From positions 1 through 49,110 of the forward strand of contig SCQS01000052.1 of the NCBI GenBank assembly GCA_004299705.1: 49,110 nt of DNA, written 5' to 3'. The notes beneath the pieces were generated by a model. It had not been told where the DNA came from, searched no databases, and saw only the letters and a list, made by a program, of their open reading frames with translations. The DNA comes from Rhodanobacteraceae bacterium (lineage in GTDB: Bacteria; Pseudomonadota; Gammaproteobacteria; Xanthomonadales; Rhodanobacteraceae). The translations under genes and the position numbers were made by a program. Positions 41,033 through 49,110 of the stretch are shown piece after piece (within the stretch, counting starts at the first letter, position 1; every line of letters begins with the position of its first letter).

Positions 41033-43651
41033 ATGAAGAACGACAAGTTGATCAGGCTGGCATTGACAAGCGCCATTCTCGCGGCGCTGTCACCCATCGC
41101 CTGGGCCGGCAGCCCGGGTTCCGCGGCGGCCGCGGCAAATGGACAAACCGCCGCCAATACACAGGCACAGCCGGCCGCTTCGGCCGCGCAGAACCAGTCG
41201 CAGTCCAAGACCCAGACCCAGACCCTGCAAACCATTGTCGTGACAGCCAGCGCGATCGGCGTGAAGCGACTCGACGCGAGCTATAACATCGTTACCGCAA
41301 ACCGTGAGCAGATCCAGCAAGCCAATCCGGTCAGCGTTGCCGATCTTTTGAAGATCTCGCCCGGCATCTGGCCTGAGTCCACCGGTGGCCAGACCGGCGC
41401 CAATATCGAGATCGCGGGCTTCCCGGGCGGCGGCGATGCGCCGTTCTTCACCAACATGATCAACGGCACGCCGCTGTACGGGCTGCCTTCGCTGTCGTTC
41501 ATGGATTCGAGTTCGCTGATGCGCCTGGACGATACCGTCCAGCGCGTCGAGATCGTGCAGGGCGGTCCGGGTGCGATCTTCGGTCCCGGCCAGATGGGTG
41601 CGACCGCAAACTTCATCCTGCGCCAGGGCACGGCGAAGCCGTCCGGGGACGTCGGGGTCACCTACGGCAACGAGGGCATGTACCGTCTCGACGGCTTCTA
41701 CGGCTTCCCGATCGGAAACAGCGGGACGTGGTTCGGGAGCATCGGCGGCTTCTACCGCAAATCCGATGGCGTGCGCGATCCCCAGGCCTTTCCTGCCGAC
41801 CAGGGCGGCCAGTTCACCGCCACGATTTCCCACGACATGGACAACGGCTCGTTCATGCTGTGGGCACGCGTGCTGGACGACAAAAACCAGTTCATCGTCC
41901 CGATCCCGATGATCCAGGGCTCGGGCAGTACGTTCACGGGCTATCCGGGATTCAACCCGTCGACCGGGACCTACGAGAGCGGCGCGATCCAGAACGTGCA
42001 GGTGCCCAATCCCCTGGGCTATCTCGAAAACGCCAACCTCGCCAACGGCCGTGGCACCAAGATGAATTTCCTGGGCGGCAGCTACGATGCCAAGTTCGGC
42101 AGTTTGACGATCTCCGACCACTTCCTCCTCGACGGCGGCGACCTGCCGACCAACGCGCTGTTTTCCGGCCCCAATCCGAGACCGCTGGGTTACTACCTGT
42201 ACGGCTGCCAGATTCCGCAGCCGGCGGGTTACTGCAACGGCGCGACTGCGATAGATACAAACAATCTCGGGACGAATGGGCAGGGTCTGCCGCTCAGTGA
42301 CAATGTCGTCGCCACGCTGCCCAACGGTACGGTCGTGCCGCTCGGCCAGAGCGTGATCCAGCAAGGCTGGTGGTACATCCAGAAACACCTCAAGAGTTTC
42401 AACAACGATTTCCGCCTCAGCTGGGAGATGTTCGAAGGCAACACACTCACCGCGGGCCTCTATCTCGCGCGCTACACCGACCACGACAACTGGTCGCTGG
42501 GCAACCAGGAGCTGATGCTCAACCAGCCCAACACCCAGCCGATCGGCTTGACCTACGTGCAGAACGGACAGACTTACGTGGTCGCCAACCCCCAGGGTTT
42601 TGTGAACTTCAACGGCAACTACAACATCGTCGAAGCAGGCACCGGCACCAACAAGGCGTTCTACCTGTCCGACTCCTGGACGATCGGACCCTGGCTGCTG
42701 CAGGCGGGTGGCCGCATCGAAAACGAAAACATCCATCAGCGGACGTGCAATCGGTCGCCCGTCGATCTGGACGGCAATCCGCTGACCCTGTACGACAACA
42801 CGACGCCGGTATGCAATGGCACCTGGGACAGGGAGCATTACGACAAGACCCATCCCTCGTTCACCGTCGGCGCGAACTACCAGTTCAACGACCACATGAG
42901 CGCCTACGTCCGCGCCAACACCGGCGGACACTTCGACGACTTCGACAACGGCATCCGCGGTCAAAACGGCAATTTCGCGCCGATGCAAAAGATCAAGAAC
43001 ATGGAAGCCGGGTTCAAGTACGGTTCCCCGACCTTGTTTGTGGATGTCAGCATCTACCATCGCCTGTTTACAGGCCTTCAGTACCAGCCAACCACCATCA
43101 GCGGCGTACCGGTCGGCCCGATCTCCAATTACGGCGCCAACACCCATGGCCTGGACCTCAACGGCACTTGGTCGCCGATCGAGAACCTGCACCTGAAACT
43201 GGTGGCCGACTACATGGACGGGCACTACACCCACAACGATTCGTGCCAGCCGTTCACCGACATCAACGGCAACCCCCAGTGCGTCCGTATCGATGGCGCG
43301 CCGCTGCAACGTCAGCCCAAGGTGCGCTACCTGTTTATGCCAAGCTACGTGCTGCCCACGAGCTGGGGCAACATCACCGGTTTTATCACCTACGAGTACG
43401 CCGGCCAGCGCTACGAGGACCAGACCGGCCTGCAGCCGCTGGGCACGTTCCATACGCTGGGCGCGGGCGTGGTCGCCGACTATGGCCCCAACTGGCAGTT
43501 CCGTCTGCAGGGCACCAACCTGACCAACTCGATCAGCCTCACCGAGGGCAACGCGCGCTTTACCGGGAAAAACACCGGCATCGGCGGCGTGATCATGGCG
43601 CGTCCGCTCACGGGCCGCGAGGTGTTCTTCCAGGCGAAGTACAGGTTCTGA
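41033..43651 (+). CDS. TonB-dependent outer-membrane receptor, carbohydrate type
   Basis: An 872-residue outer-membrane transporter that imports a ligand with energy from TonB. The signal peptide LIRLALTSAILAALSPIAWA is followed by a Gln/Ala-rich linker and TonB box-like TLQTIVVTA (about 63-71). The plug domain has VSVADLLKISPGI, DTVQRVEIVQGGPGAIFGPG and LRQGTAKPSG. The 22-strand barrel ends in an aromatic residue (FFQAKYRF). ATG 41033 follows GGAGG. It is the first gene of the plus-strand unit before the two GH65 genes and divergent from lacI, so its ligand is probably an alpha-glucoside oligosaccharide. A siderophore role is less likely because of the glycosidase context. Confidence 0.9.
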   Translation: MKNDKLIRLALTSAILAALSPIAWAGSPGSAAAAANGQTAANTQAQPAASAAQNQSQSKTQTQTLQTIVVTASAIGVKRLDASYNIVTANREQIQQANPVSVADLLKISPGIWPESTGGQTGANIEIAGFPGGGDAPFFTNMINGTPLYGLPSLSFMDSSSLMRLDDTVQRVEIVQGGPGAIFGPGQMGATANFILRQGTAKPSGDVGVTYGNEGMYRLDGFYGFPIGNSGTWFGSIGGFYRKSDGVRDPQAFPADQGGQFTATISHDMDNGSFMLWARVLDDKNQFIVPIPMIQGSGSTFTGYPGFNPSTGTYESGAIQNVQVPNPLGYLENANLANGRGTKMNFLGGSYDAKFGSLTISDHFLLDGGDLPTNALFSGPNPRPLGYYLYGCQIPQPAGYCNGATAIDTNNLGTNGQGLPLSDNVVATLPNGTVVPLGQSVIQQGWWYIQKHLKSFNNDFRLSWEMFEGNTLTAGLYLARYTDHDNWSLGNQELMLNQPNTQPIGLTYVQNGQTYVVANPQGFVNFNGNYNIVEAGTGTNKAFYLSDSWTIGPWLLQAGGRIENENIHQRTCNRSPVDLDGNPLTLYDNTTPVCNGTWDREHYDKTHPSFTVGANYQFNDHMSAYVRANTGGHFDDFDNGIRGQNGNFAPMQKIKNMEAGFKYGSPTLFVDVSIYHRLFTGLQYQPTTISGVPVGPISNYGANTHGLDLNGTWSPIENLHLKLVADYMDGHYTHNDSCQPFTDINGNPQCVRIDGAPLQRQPKVRYLFMPSYVLPTSWGNITGFITYEYAGQRYEDQTGLQPLGTFHTLGAGVVADYGPNWQFRLQGTNLTNSISLTEGNARFTGKNTGIGGVIMARPLTGREVFFQAKYRF

Positions 43652-43668
43652 GGAAACGTTGCTTCTGC

Positions 43669-43857
43669 TTGTCATTCCGGACGCCGCGCAGCGGCGATCC
43701 GGAATCCAGTGCATTTCGCAACAAAGTGCAGGGACGCTGGATAGACTCGCGCCGTCCTTGGCGCCCGCCCTTCGGACCGCCTGGGGCGTTCGCGTTGGCT
43801 CCCGCCAACGCAATCGGGTTCCGCCCGCATGAAGCGCGGGCGGCCCCGGAATGACAA
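43669..43857. repeat. TTGTCATTCCGG palindromic element
   Basis: TTGTCATTCCGG (left) is inverted to CCGGAATGACAA (right). Inside are TGCGCGG-type hairpins and a GGGCGGCCC. It shares its ends with the elements in hrpA (21766) and at 46212. It fills most of the gap between the receptor and the first GH65 gene and could act on transcript processing. Confidence 0.8.
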
Positions 43858-43923
43858 GCAACCTGGTCAACCAGGCGGAGGGTACGCGCGGGTCTTGCCG
43901 TCCGTCGTAGTCGGAGCATCGCG

Positions 43924-46161
43924 ATGAAATTGCGCACACTTCTATTGCCTTGGTTGCTCATGCTCGCCCCTCTTGCGATGGCGCAGGCCGCAACCGATCC
44001 GAGTTTTCTCCTCATCGCGACGGCCAGGAATTTCGGCACCTACTTTCCTTCCTACCTCGCCAACGGCTATTTCTCGACCATGACCTCGGTGCGCGGCACC
44101 GAACCCGACAGGGCCTACATGGTCGCCTTCATGGACTACACCAAGGGTGACATCTCGCGGCCTGCGGCGATTCCCGGCTGGAGCGAGATCGACTACAACG
44201 CCGGAGCCGGTTGGCTCAACCAGACCCAGCTCAATCCGAAGGCGTTCGCGAACTATTCGCAGACGTTGAACATGTACGACGGAACGCTGACGACGCGTTA
44301 CCGCTTCACTTACGGCAAGACCACCGACGTGCGGGTCGTCACCTTCGTCAGCGAGGCCGACCCGCACCTCGCGGCAACGCGCCTTGAAATCACGCCGCAA
44401 TTCAGCGGCAAGGTGCAGCTGCAGTTTCCGTTCCGGATCTGGTCGGGACACCAGCCGCGCTTCCCGATCGCGACGATGACCAGCAACCAGATGATCGACG
44501 CGGTGATCGCCAGTGGACAGAACCTCAACAACAAACCTGTCCCCACGCCGGACCGCGCGCCGGTCTGGTATCCGGGCACCACGTTGGTCACGGACGACGG
44601 TGGTGACACCCAACACATGACGTTGTGGCTGGACGGCCACGCCGTGAACGGCCTGACGATGGCGGAAGCGGCGGCCATCGAGCTGCCGCGCGGCCTGAAG
44701 ATCGAGAGCGTCAAGCTGGAAAAGACATCCGACAAGTTGTCGCTCGACGTGGTGGCCGACGTGCGCCAAGGCGTGACCTACACGTTCACCAAGTACATCG
44801 CGGCGTCACGGCAGGATTGGGGCGGCGATGCCAAGGCCGATCTCGCACTTGCGACCAAGGCCCGCGCGACCGGGTTCGGCAAGTTGCTCGCTCGCCACGT
44901 CGCTGCCTGGCACAAGCTGTGGCAGGCCGACATCGTGGTCGATCACGACGAGGCGGTGCAGCGCGCGCTGCATTCCGATCTTTACTACCTGCTCTCCAAC
45001 ACCACCGTCGGCACCGCGTGGGCGATGGGTGCCTGCGCCTTGACCCCCAACTATGCGGGGCACGTGTTCTGGGATTCCGATTCGTGGGACTTCCCGGCTT
45101 TGCTGCTGCTGCATCCCGAACGCGCCAAGCCGATCGTGATGTTCCGAGACCGCACCATGGGCCCGGCGCGTGCGCAGGCCGCCCATTACGGTTGGAAGGG
45201 GCTGATGTATCCGTGGGAATCGGATCCGCAGAAGGGCACCGTCGTCACGCCCAATTTCGCTTCCGGCGTGCATCGGGAAATCCATCTCGATGCCGACATC
45301 GCGATCGCGCAATGGCAGTACTACCTCGCGACCGGCGATCTCGCCTGGCTGAAGCAGCACGGCTGGCCGGTGATCCGTGGCATCGCGGAGTTCTGGAAAA
45401 GCCGCGTGACCTTCGACCAGGCGCATGATCGCTACGAGATCCTGCACGTCACTTCGCCCGACGAGGCCTACGACGACGTGCCGAACGACACGTTCACCAA
45501 CGCCGCGGCCGCCAAGGCGCTGCGGATCGCGACGAAGGCCGCAGCGCTGGTCGGGGCCACGCCCGACCCGGAATGGGCAAAGATCGCGGCGAAGATGTAC
45601 ATCCCGTTCGATCAGAAGGCGCAGCGGCACTACGACTTCGATCCTTCGGTGCCGGAAGACAAGATCACCTGGTTCGGTTCCACGCTGGCGTGGCTGATGT
45701 ACCCGAACCTCGACCTGCCCATGTCACCCACGGTGCGCCGCAACGATTTTGCCTACCAGTTGCAGGCGCTGGAGACGCATGGCGACAGTCCCAACGAAAT
45801 GATGATGGTGATGCTGACGGTGGCTGCCGCGGAGCTTGGCGATGCGCAGGATGTGGGCAACTGGATACACCGAAATCTTGTCGGGTTCCTGAAGCCGCCA
45901 TTCAATGTGCGCACCGAAACCGCGGACAACAATGCAGGCTACATCCTGGCGACCTCGGCTGGCTTCGTGCAAAGTTTCATCTACGGCCTTTCCGGCCTGC
46001 GCATCGACGGCAAGGGGCTGGACGCGGAATACGCGCCGATCCTGCCGCCCGGCTGGAAGTCGGTGACCTTGAAAGACATCAGCTTCCGCGGCAAGCATTA
46101 CGACATCACGATCAAGCGCGGTGCGGATGGCAAGGCGCGACTCGTCCGCAAGGAACTTTAA
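43924..46161 (+). CDS. Secreted glycoside hydrolase family 65 enzyme, copy 1
   Basis: A 745-residue secreted (alpha/alpha)6-barrel enzyme. The signal peptide LRTLLLPWLLMLAPLAMAQA is cleaved near residue 22. The N-terminal beta-sandwich (about 25-290) is followed by the barrel start SDLYYLLSNTT and the GH65 segments NYAGHVFWDSDSWDFPALL (about 376-394), YPWESDPQKG, DADIAIAQWQYY, and the acid HVTSPDEAYDDVPNDTFTN with E514. The family includes trehalose, maltose and kojibiose phosphorylases and hydrolases; export to a phosphate-poor periplasm favours hydrolysis, and neighbouring treA suggests trehalose, kojibiose or a related alpha-glucobiose. ATG 43924 begins the signal peptide. The paralogue follows 276 bases downstream. 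Confidence 0.85.
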   Translation: MKLRTLLLPWLLMLAPLAMAQAATDPSFLLIATARNFGTYFPSYLANGYFSTMTSVRGTEPDRAYMVAFMDYTKGDISRPAAIPGWSEIDYNAGAGWLNQTQLNPKAFANYSQTLNMYDGTLTTRYRFTYGKTTDVRVVTFVSEADPHLAATRLEITPQFSGKVQLQFPFRIWSGHQPRFPIATMTSNQMIDAVIASGQNLNNKPVPTPDRAPVWYPGTTLVTDDGGDTQHMTLWLDGHAVNGLTMAEAAAIELPRGLKIESVKLEKTSDKLSLDVVADVRQGVTYTFTKYIAASRQDWGGDAKADLALATKARATGFGKLLARHVAAWHKLWQADIVVDHDEAVQRALHSDLYYLLSNTTVGTAWAMGACALTPNYAGHVFWDSDSWDFPALLLLHPERAKPIVMFRDRTMGPARAQAAHYGWKGLMYPWESDPQKGTVVTPNFASGVHREIHLDADIAIAQWQYYLATGDLAWLKQHGWPVIRGIAEFWKSRVTFDQAHDRYEILHVTSPDEAYDDVPNDTFTNAAAAKALRIATKAAALVGATPDPEWAKIAAKMYIPFDQKAQRHYDFDPSVPEDKITWFGSTLAWLMYPNLDLPMSPTVRRNDFAYQLQALETHGDSPNEMMMVMLTVAAAELGDAQDVGNWIHRNLVGFLKPPFNVRTETADNNAGYILATSAGFVQSFIYGLSGLRIDGKGLDAEYAPILPPGWKSVTLKDISFRGKHYDITIKRGADGKARLVRKEL

Positions 46162-46211
46162 AACTGCTCCGATTCGAATCTACCTGTTTCTCAGCCGTGG
46201 CCATCGCTTCC

Positions 46212-46347
46212 CGTCATTCCGGGGCGGCCTGCAGCTTCATCGCAGGCCGAACCCGGAATCTGCTTTTCGTAGTCTCGAAGTGAGTGGTTGAAAAGCAGAT
46301 TCCGGATTTCATCGCCGACAAGGCCGGCGATGGCTCCGGAATGACGA
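46212..46347. repeat. CGTCATTCCGG palindromic element
   Basis: CGTCATTCCGG on the left is inverted to CCGGAATGACG on the right, with a second pair AATCTGCTTTTC / GAAAAGCAGATT near the centre, so the whole folds as a long cruciform. It is the third member of the family seen at 21766 and 43669. It separates the two GH65 genes. Confidence 0.85.
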
Positions 46348-46437
46348 TCTGGGAGAGATTCGGTTTGGGAAAGATTCGGTTGCATTTCATGGCCAATCAG
46401 AGAACGAACACCTCCTACGTCGCGATGCGGTCAGATT

Positions 46438-48702
46438 ATGAGTCGAAACCTCACACGTCTGTTTCTAATGGCGTTGATCTTCCTCGCACCGGTTGCTGGC
46501 GCTGCGACTGATTCGAGATTCCTGCTCACCGCCACGGCAAAGGATTTTGCAGCGTACTTTCCGGGCGAACTCGCCAACGGCTACGTTTCGACCTTCACCT
46601 CGCCGCGCGGCACCGAGGGCAACCTGTCGTACCTCGTCGCGTTCATGGATTACGGCAAGGACGACATCGCGCGTCCCGCGGCGATCCCGGGCTGGAGCGG
46701 AATCGACTACCGCGCGAGTCCGTCCGGCACATGGTTGAATCTGGCGCCGCTGGAAGCATCGATATTCCGGGACTACAGGCAGACCCTGAATCTGCACGAT
46801 GCCACGCTGACGACGAGCTATGACTATGCCGATCACGGCAAGACTACGCGCGTCAGGGTGATGGAGTTCACCAGCGAAGCGTCGCCGCACCTGGCCGCGA
46901 TCCGCTTCACGATCACGCCGGATTTCGATGGCGTGGTGGAGCTTTCGTTTCCGCTGGTGCTGTGGGCGCCCTACCAGCCGCGCCTGGCATTGGCCAAGTT
47001 GCCGGGCGATACCGGCCTGACGGGCGACCGCTTCCGGCAGGCGCTGCATGCACACGGTCTTGCGTTGAAGCCGGAGCCTCCCGCAACCCCCGATCGCGCC
47101 GCGATCTGGTACCACGGCGACACGCGCGTGCTGGACGCGGGTGGTGACATCGTGAATCTGACGATGCAGTTGGACGGTCAGGCCACCAACGGTTTGCGCA
47201 TGGGCGAGGCCGCCGCGGTGCAACTGCCATCCGGTGTGCGGCCCATCGAAGTGAAACTGGACCACACCGACTATCGCCTGGCGCTGGACATGCGCGTCAA
47301 GGTGGAGAAGGGCAGAACCTACGATTTCACGAAGTATGTCGCGGTATCGCGCGCAGGCTGGGGCGACGATGGCAAGGCGGATCTGTCGTTGGCGGAAGCG
47401 GCGCGCAGCCACGGATTCACGGTGATGCTGGACGCGCAGCGCGCGGCCTGGACGAAATTGTGGCGTTCGGACATCCGCATCGATGGCGATCCGCAGGCGC
47501 AGCTTGCGGTGCATTCCGACCTCTACTACCTGCTCGCCAACGTGACGCCCGACATGGCGTGGGGTGTCGGCGCTTGCGGCATGACCACGGATTACGCCGG
47601 CCACGTGTTCTGGGACAGCGATTCCTGGATATTTCCGGCACTGCTGTTGCTGCATCCACAACGCGCGCAAACCATCGTGATGTTCCGCGACCGCACCTTG
47701 TCTGCCGCTGAGAAGCGTTCGCACGTCGCCGGCTTCGCCGGTGCCAAGTTTCCATGGGAAGCCGATCCCCAAAACGGGACCGAACAGGTCATGTACGCCG
47801 CGCATCGCTTGAGCGTCGGCGAGATCCATGTCAATGCCGATATCGCAATCGCGCAGTGGCAGTATTGGCTGGCGACGCGTGACCTGCCTTGGCTGCGCCA
47901 AGATGGCTGGCCGGTGATCCGCGATATCGCCGAGTTCTGGACCAGCCGCGCGGTGTACGACAAGCTGAAGCGGCGTTATGAAATTCGCGATGTCGTGTCG
48001 CTGATGGAACCTTATGCACACGTCGACGACGACACCTTCACCAATGCCGCGGCAGCCAAGGCTTTGCGGATTGCCATTGAGGCCGCGAGCGTGGTGGGGG
48101 CGAAACCCGATCCGCGCTGGGCAGCGATCGCGGCGAAGCTGGATATCCCGTTTTCCAAGACGGGGCAACATCACCTCGATTTCAACCCGGACGTACCGCT
48201 GCACAATCCCGGCGACAACGATCTGGCGTTCCTGATGTTCCCTTCGCTGGACTTGGCCATGAGCCCGGCGGTGCGGCGCAACGACTACGCAATTGCCACT
48301 GCGCCGTTGCGGCAATCCGGCCGCACGCCTTCGACAATGGGGCTTGCCCCGCTCACGATCGCCGCGGCGACGCTGGGTGATTCATCAGGTGCGACTCACT
48401 GGCTGGAAGACAACATCAGCGCGAACATGCTGAAGCCGCCGTTCAACGTGCGCACCGAAACCCCGAGCAACAATACCGGTTATTTCCTGACCGGCTCGGC
48501 GGGGTTCATCCAGAGTCTCGTGTATGGGCTCACGGGCTTGCGCGTAGAGAAGGCGGGACTGGTCGAAGCGTACCCGCCGGTGCTGCCCACCGGATGGAAA
48601 TCGCTGACGCTGAGCAACGTGACGTTCCTGGGCAAACACTACGACATCACGGTCTATCGCGACGCAAGCGGCAAACCGCGGCTGCGTCGAACCTCCCTTT
48701 GA
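46438..48702 (+). CDS. Secreted glycoside hydrolase family 65 enzyme, copy 2
   Basis: A 754-residue paralogue of the upstream gene with the same order. The signal peptide is LTRLFLMALIFLAPVAGA. Shared blocks include ATAKDFAAYFPGELANGYVSTFTSPRG, DYAGHVFWDSDSWIFPALLL, KFPWEADPQNGTEQ and DDDTFTNAAAAKAL. The catalytic acid region reads VVSLMEPYAHVDDDTF, keeping the Glu (E524) but replacing the PD that precedes it in copy 1 by LM. The two copies are clearly homologous along the whole length but too different to be a recent duplication, which suggests divergent substrates. ATG 46438 has no strong ribosome-binding site. It ends the plus-strand unit. Confidence 0.83.
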   Translation: MSRNLTRLFLMALIFLAPVAGAATDSRFLLTATAKDFAAYFPGELANGYVSTFTSPRGTEGNLSYLVAFMDYGKDDIARPAAIPGWSGIDYRASPSGTWLNLAPLEASIFRDYRQTLNLHDATLTTSYDYADHGKTTRVRVMEFTSEASPHLAAIRFTITPDFDGVVELSFPLVLWAPYQPRLALAKLPGDTGLTGDRFRQALHAHGLALKPEPPATPDRAAIWYHGDTRVLDAGGDIVNLTMQLDGQATNGLRMGEAAAVQLPSGVRPIEVKLDHTDYRLALDMRVKVEKGRTYDFTKYVAVSRAGWGDDGKADLSLAEAARSHGFTVMLDAQRAAWTKLWRSDIRIDGDPQAQLAVHSDLYYLLANVTPDMAWGVGACGMTTDYAGHVFWDSDSWIFPALLLLHPQRAQTIVMFRDRTLSAAEKRSHVAGFAGAKFPWEADPQNGTEQVMYAAHRLSVGEIHVNADIAIAQWQYWLATRDLPWLRQDGWPVIRDIAEFWTSRAVYDKLKRRYEIRDVVSLMEPYAHVDDDTFTNAAAAKALRIAIEAASVVGAKPDPRWAAIAAKLDIPFSKTGQHHLDFNPDVPLHNPGDNDLAFLMFPSLDLAMSPAVRRNDYAIATAPLRQSGRTPSTMGLAPLTIAAATLGDSSGATHWLEDNISANMLKPPFNVRTETPSNNTGYFLTGSAGFIQSLVYGLTGLRVEKAGLVEAYPPVLPTGWKSLTLSNVTFLGKHYDITVYRDASGKPRLRRTSL

Positions 48703-48990
48703 AAGAGTGGGGCGTGCGCGGTGGCAGCTTTCTTCACGGCTCGACGATCGCGTGGCTTGGCCATCGCGGAGTCCTGCGTTCGGCGGCCGACATCGCGTCG
48801 CACATGTTGCGGGTGGAGAGGCCGCGTTCTGCCGGGCAACATCCCATTGGCGACTGCCAGCCTCAAAGCGGAATTTTTCCGGCTTTCGTTTCACTGGGGA
48901 ATGGAGGACACTTTACGGTTTCTGGAGCATTGGATGGCTGGCCACCATGGGCGATACCTTCAGCAACGTCATCGATTGCGCGACCGTGCA
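48703..48990. other. Gap after the second GH65 gene, no supported gene
   Basis: Open frames on both strands are short and lack conserved features. The stretch lies between the end of the GH65 gene and the presumed end of an insertion sequence; the exact IS border cannot be set. No terminator hairpin with a T tract was found. Confidence 0.45.
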
Positions 48991-49110
48991 GAGAAGTGGC
49001 CCCGCTCGTTTGAACAGTCGAACCCGGTTCGATAAGTGGATGCCTGCTCGGTTCAAGCTGCCTTGGGTAGAGGCAGCGGTTGGTTGAAGTAGACCTGATC
49101 GGGTGTTTGC
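48991..49110 (-). mobile_element. 3' end of an IS3-like insertion sequence, cut by the window edge
   Basis: The minus strand from the edge carries the end of a transposase and then a non-coding tail that includes TGTTCAAACGAGCGGGGCCA and CACTTCT, of the kind seen at IS3-family ends. The inner border near 48991 is a guess because no terminal repeat or target duplication can be seen. Confidence 0.5.
49053..49110 (-). CDS. IS3-family transposase OrfB, C-terminal fragment
   Basis: The last 18 codons read QTPDQVYFNQPLPLPKAA before TGA. A TPDxxYF motif a few residues before the stop is typical of the DDE transposases (OrfB) of IS3-family elements. The rest lies outside the window. The gene reads leftward, as does the possible transposase start at the left edge. 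Confidence 0.6.
   Translation of the reverse strand, partial: QTPDQVYFNQPLPLPKAA

Noticed and set aside
41090-43939. Long minus-strand open frame opposite the TonB receptor
   Set aside because: The composition is typical of antisense frames, and the receptor on the other strand is unambiguous.
1-49110. Both edges being copies of the very same insertion sequence
   Set aside because: I could not align terminal repeats between the left and right edge, so identity remains a suggestion only.

Overview
The window reads as chromosome of a high-GC gammaproteobacterium of the order Xanthomonadales, most like Rhodanobacteraceae or Xanthomonadaceae. The main markers are the fused aspartokinase/diaminopimelate decarboxylase, the MurD2/MurL route for D-glutamate in peptidoglycan, and the metY-rimP-nusA-infB-rbfA-truB order. 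The genus is inference from gene content and not established.

Layout. 1-840: damaged end of an integrated element, with an integrase stump, an excisionase-like gene and a divergent XRE regulator. Both window edges look like ends of insertion sequences, so the window may be a contig broken at IS copies. 998-7548: initiator tRNA and the translation operon. 7689-10450: periplasmic molybdenum hydroxylase pair (IorAB type). 10610-15931: overlapping lysC-lysA fusion, murL and murD2. 15947-19656: an apparently frameshifted small secreted protein, an OmpA-type lipoprotein, an aldo/keto reductase, a retropepsin-like protease with PDZ domain, and an M13 peptidase remnant. 19929-23906: hrpA.

24100-32640 is an accessory island with more mixed base composition. 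It holds a DUF6745 gene with a small partner, a WYL regulator, a double-AAA ATPase followed by a possible nitrilase-fold protein, and a convergent cassette of ADP-ribosylglycohydrolase, DEDDh exonuclease and GIY-YIG protein. Three similar 21-bp palindromes (ATGCGACAC N3 GTGTCGCAT type) lie at 24306, 27241 and 32613. One overlaps the -10 of the ATPase promoter beside the WYL gene and one lies upstream of the hydrolase. This suggests a single WYL-controlled regulon and possibly an undescribed defence or stress system.

32717-37081: RND efflux pump (adaptor plus HAE1 permease). 37398-48702: an alpha-glucobiose (probably trehalose-type) uptake locus with GH37 trehalase, LacI regulator, TonB-dependent receptor and two paralogous secreted GH65 enzymes. 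Two TGACAGCGCTGTC palindromes lie in the divergent intergenic region.

Dispersed palindromic repeats of at least five families are scattered through the window. Three copies lie in frame inside essential or core genes (truB, murL, hrpA).
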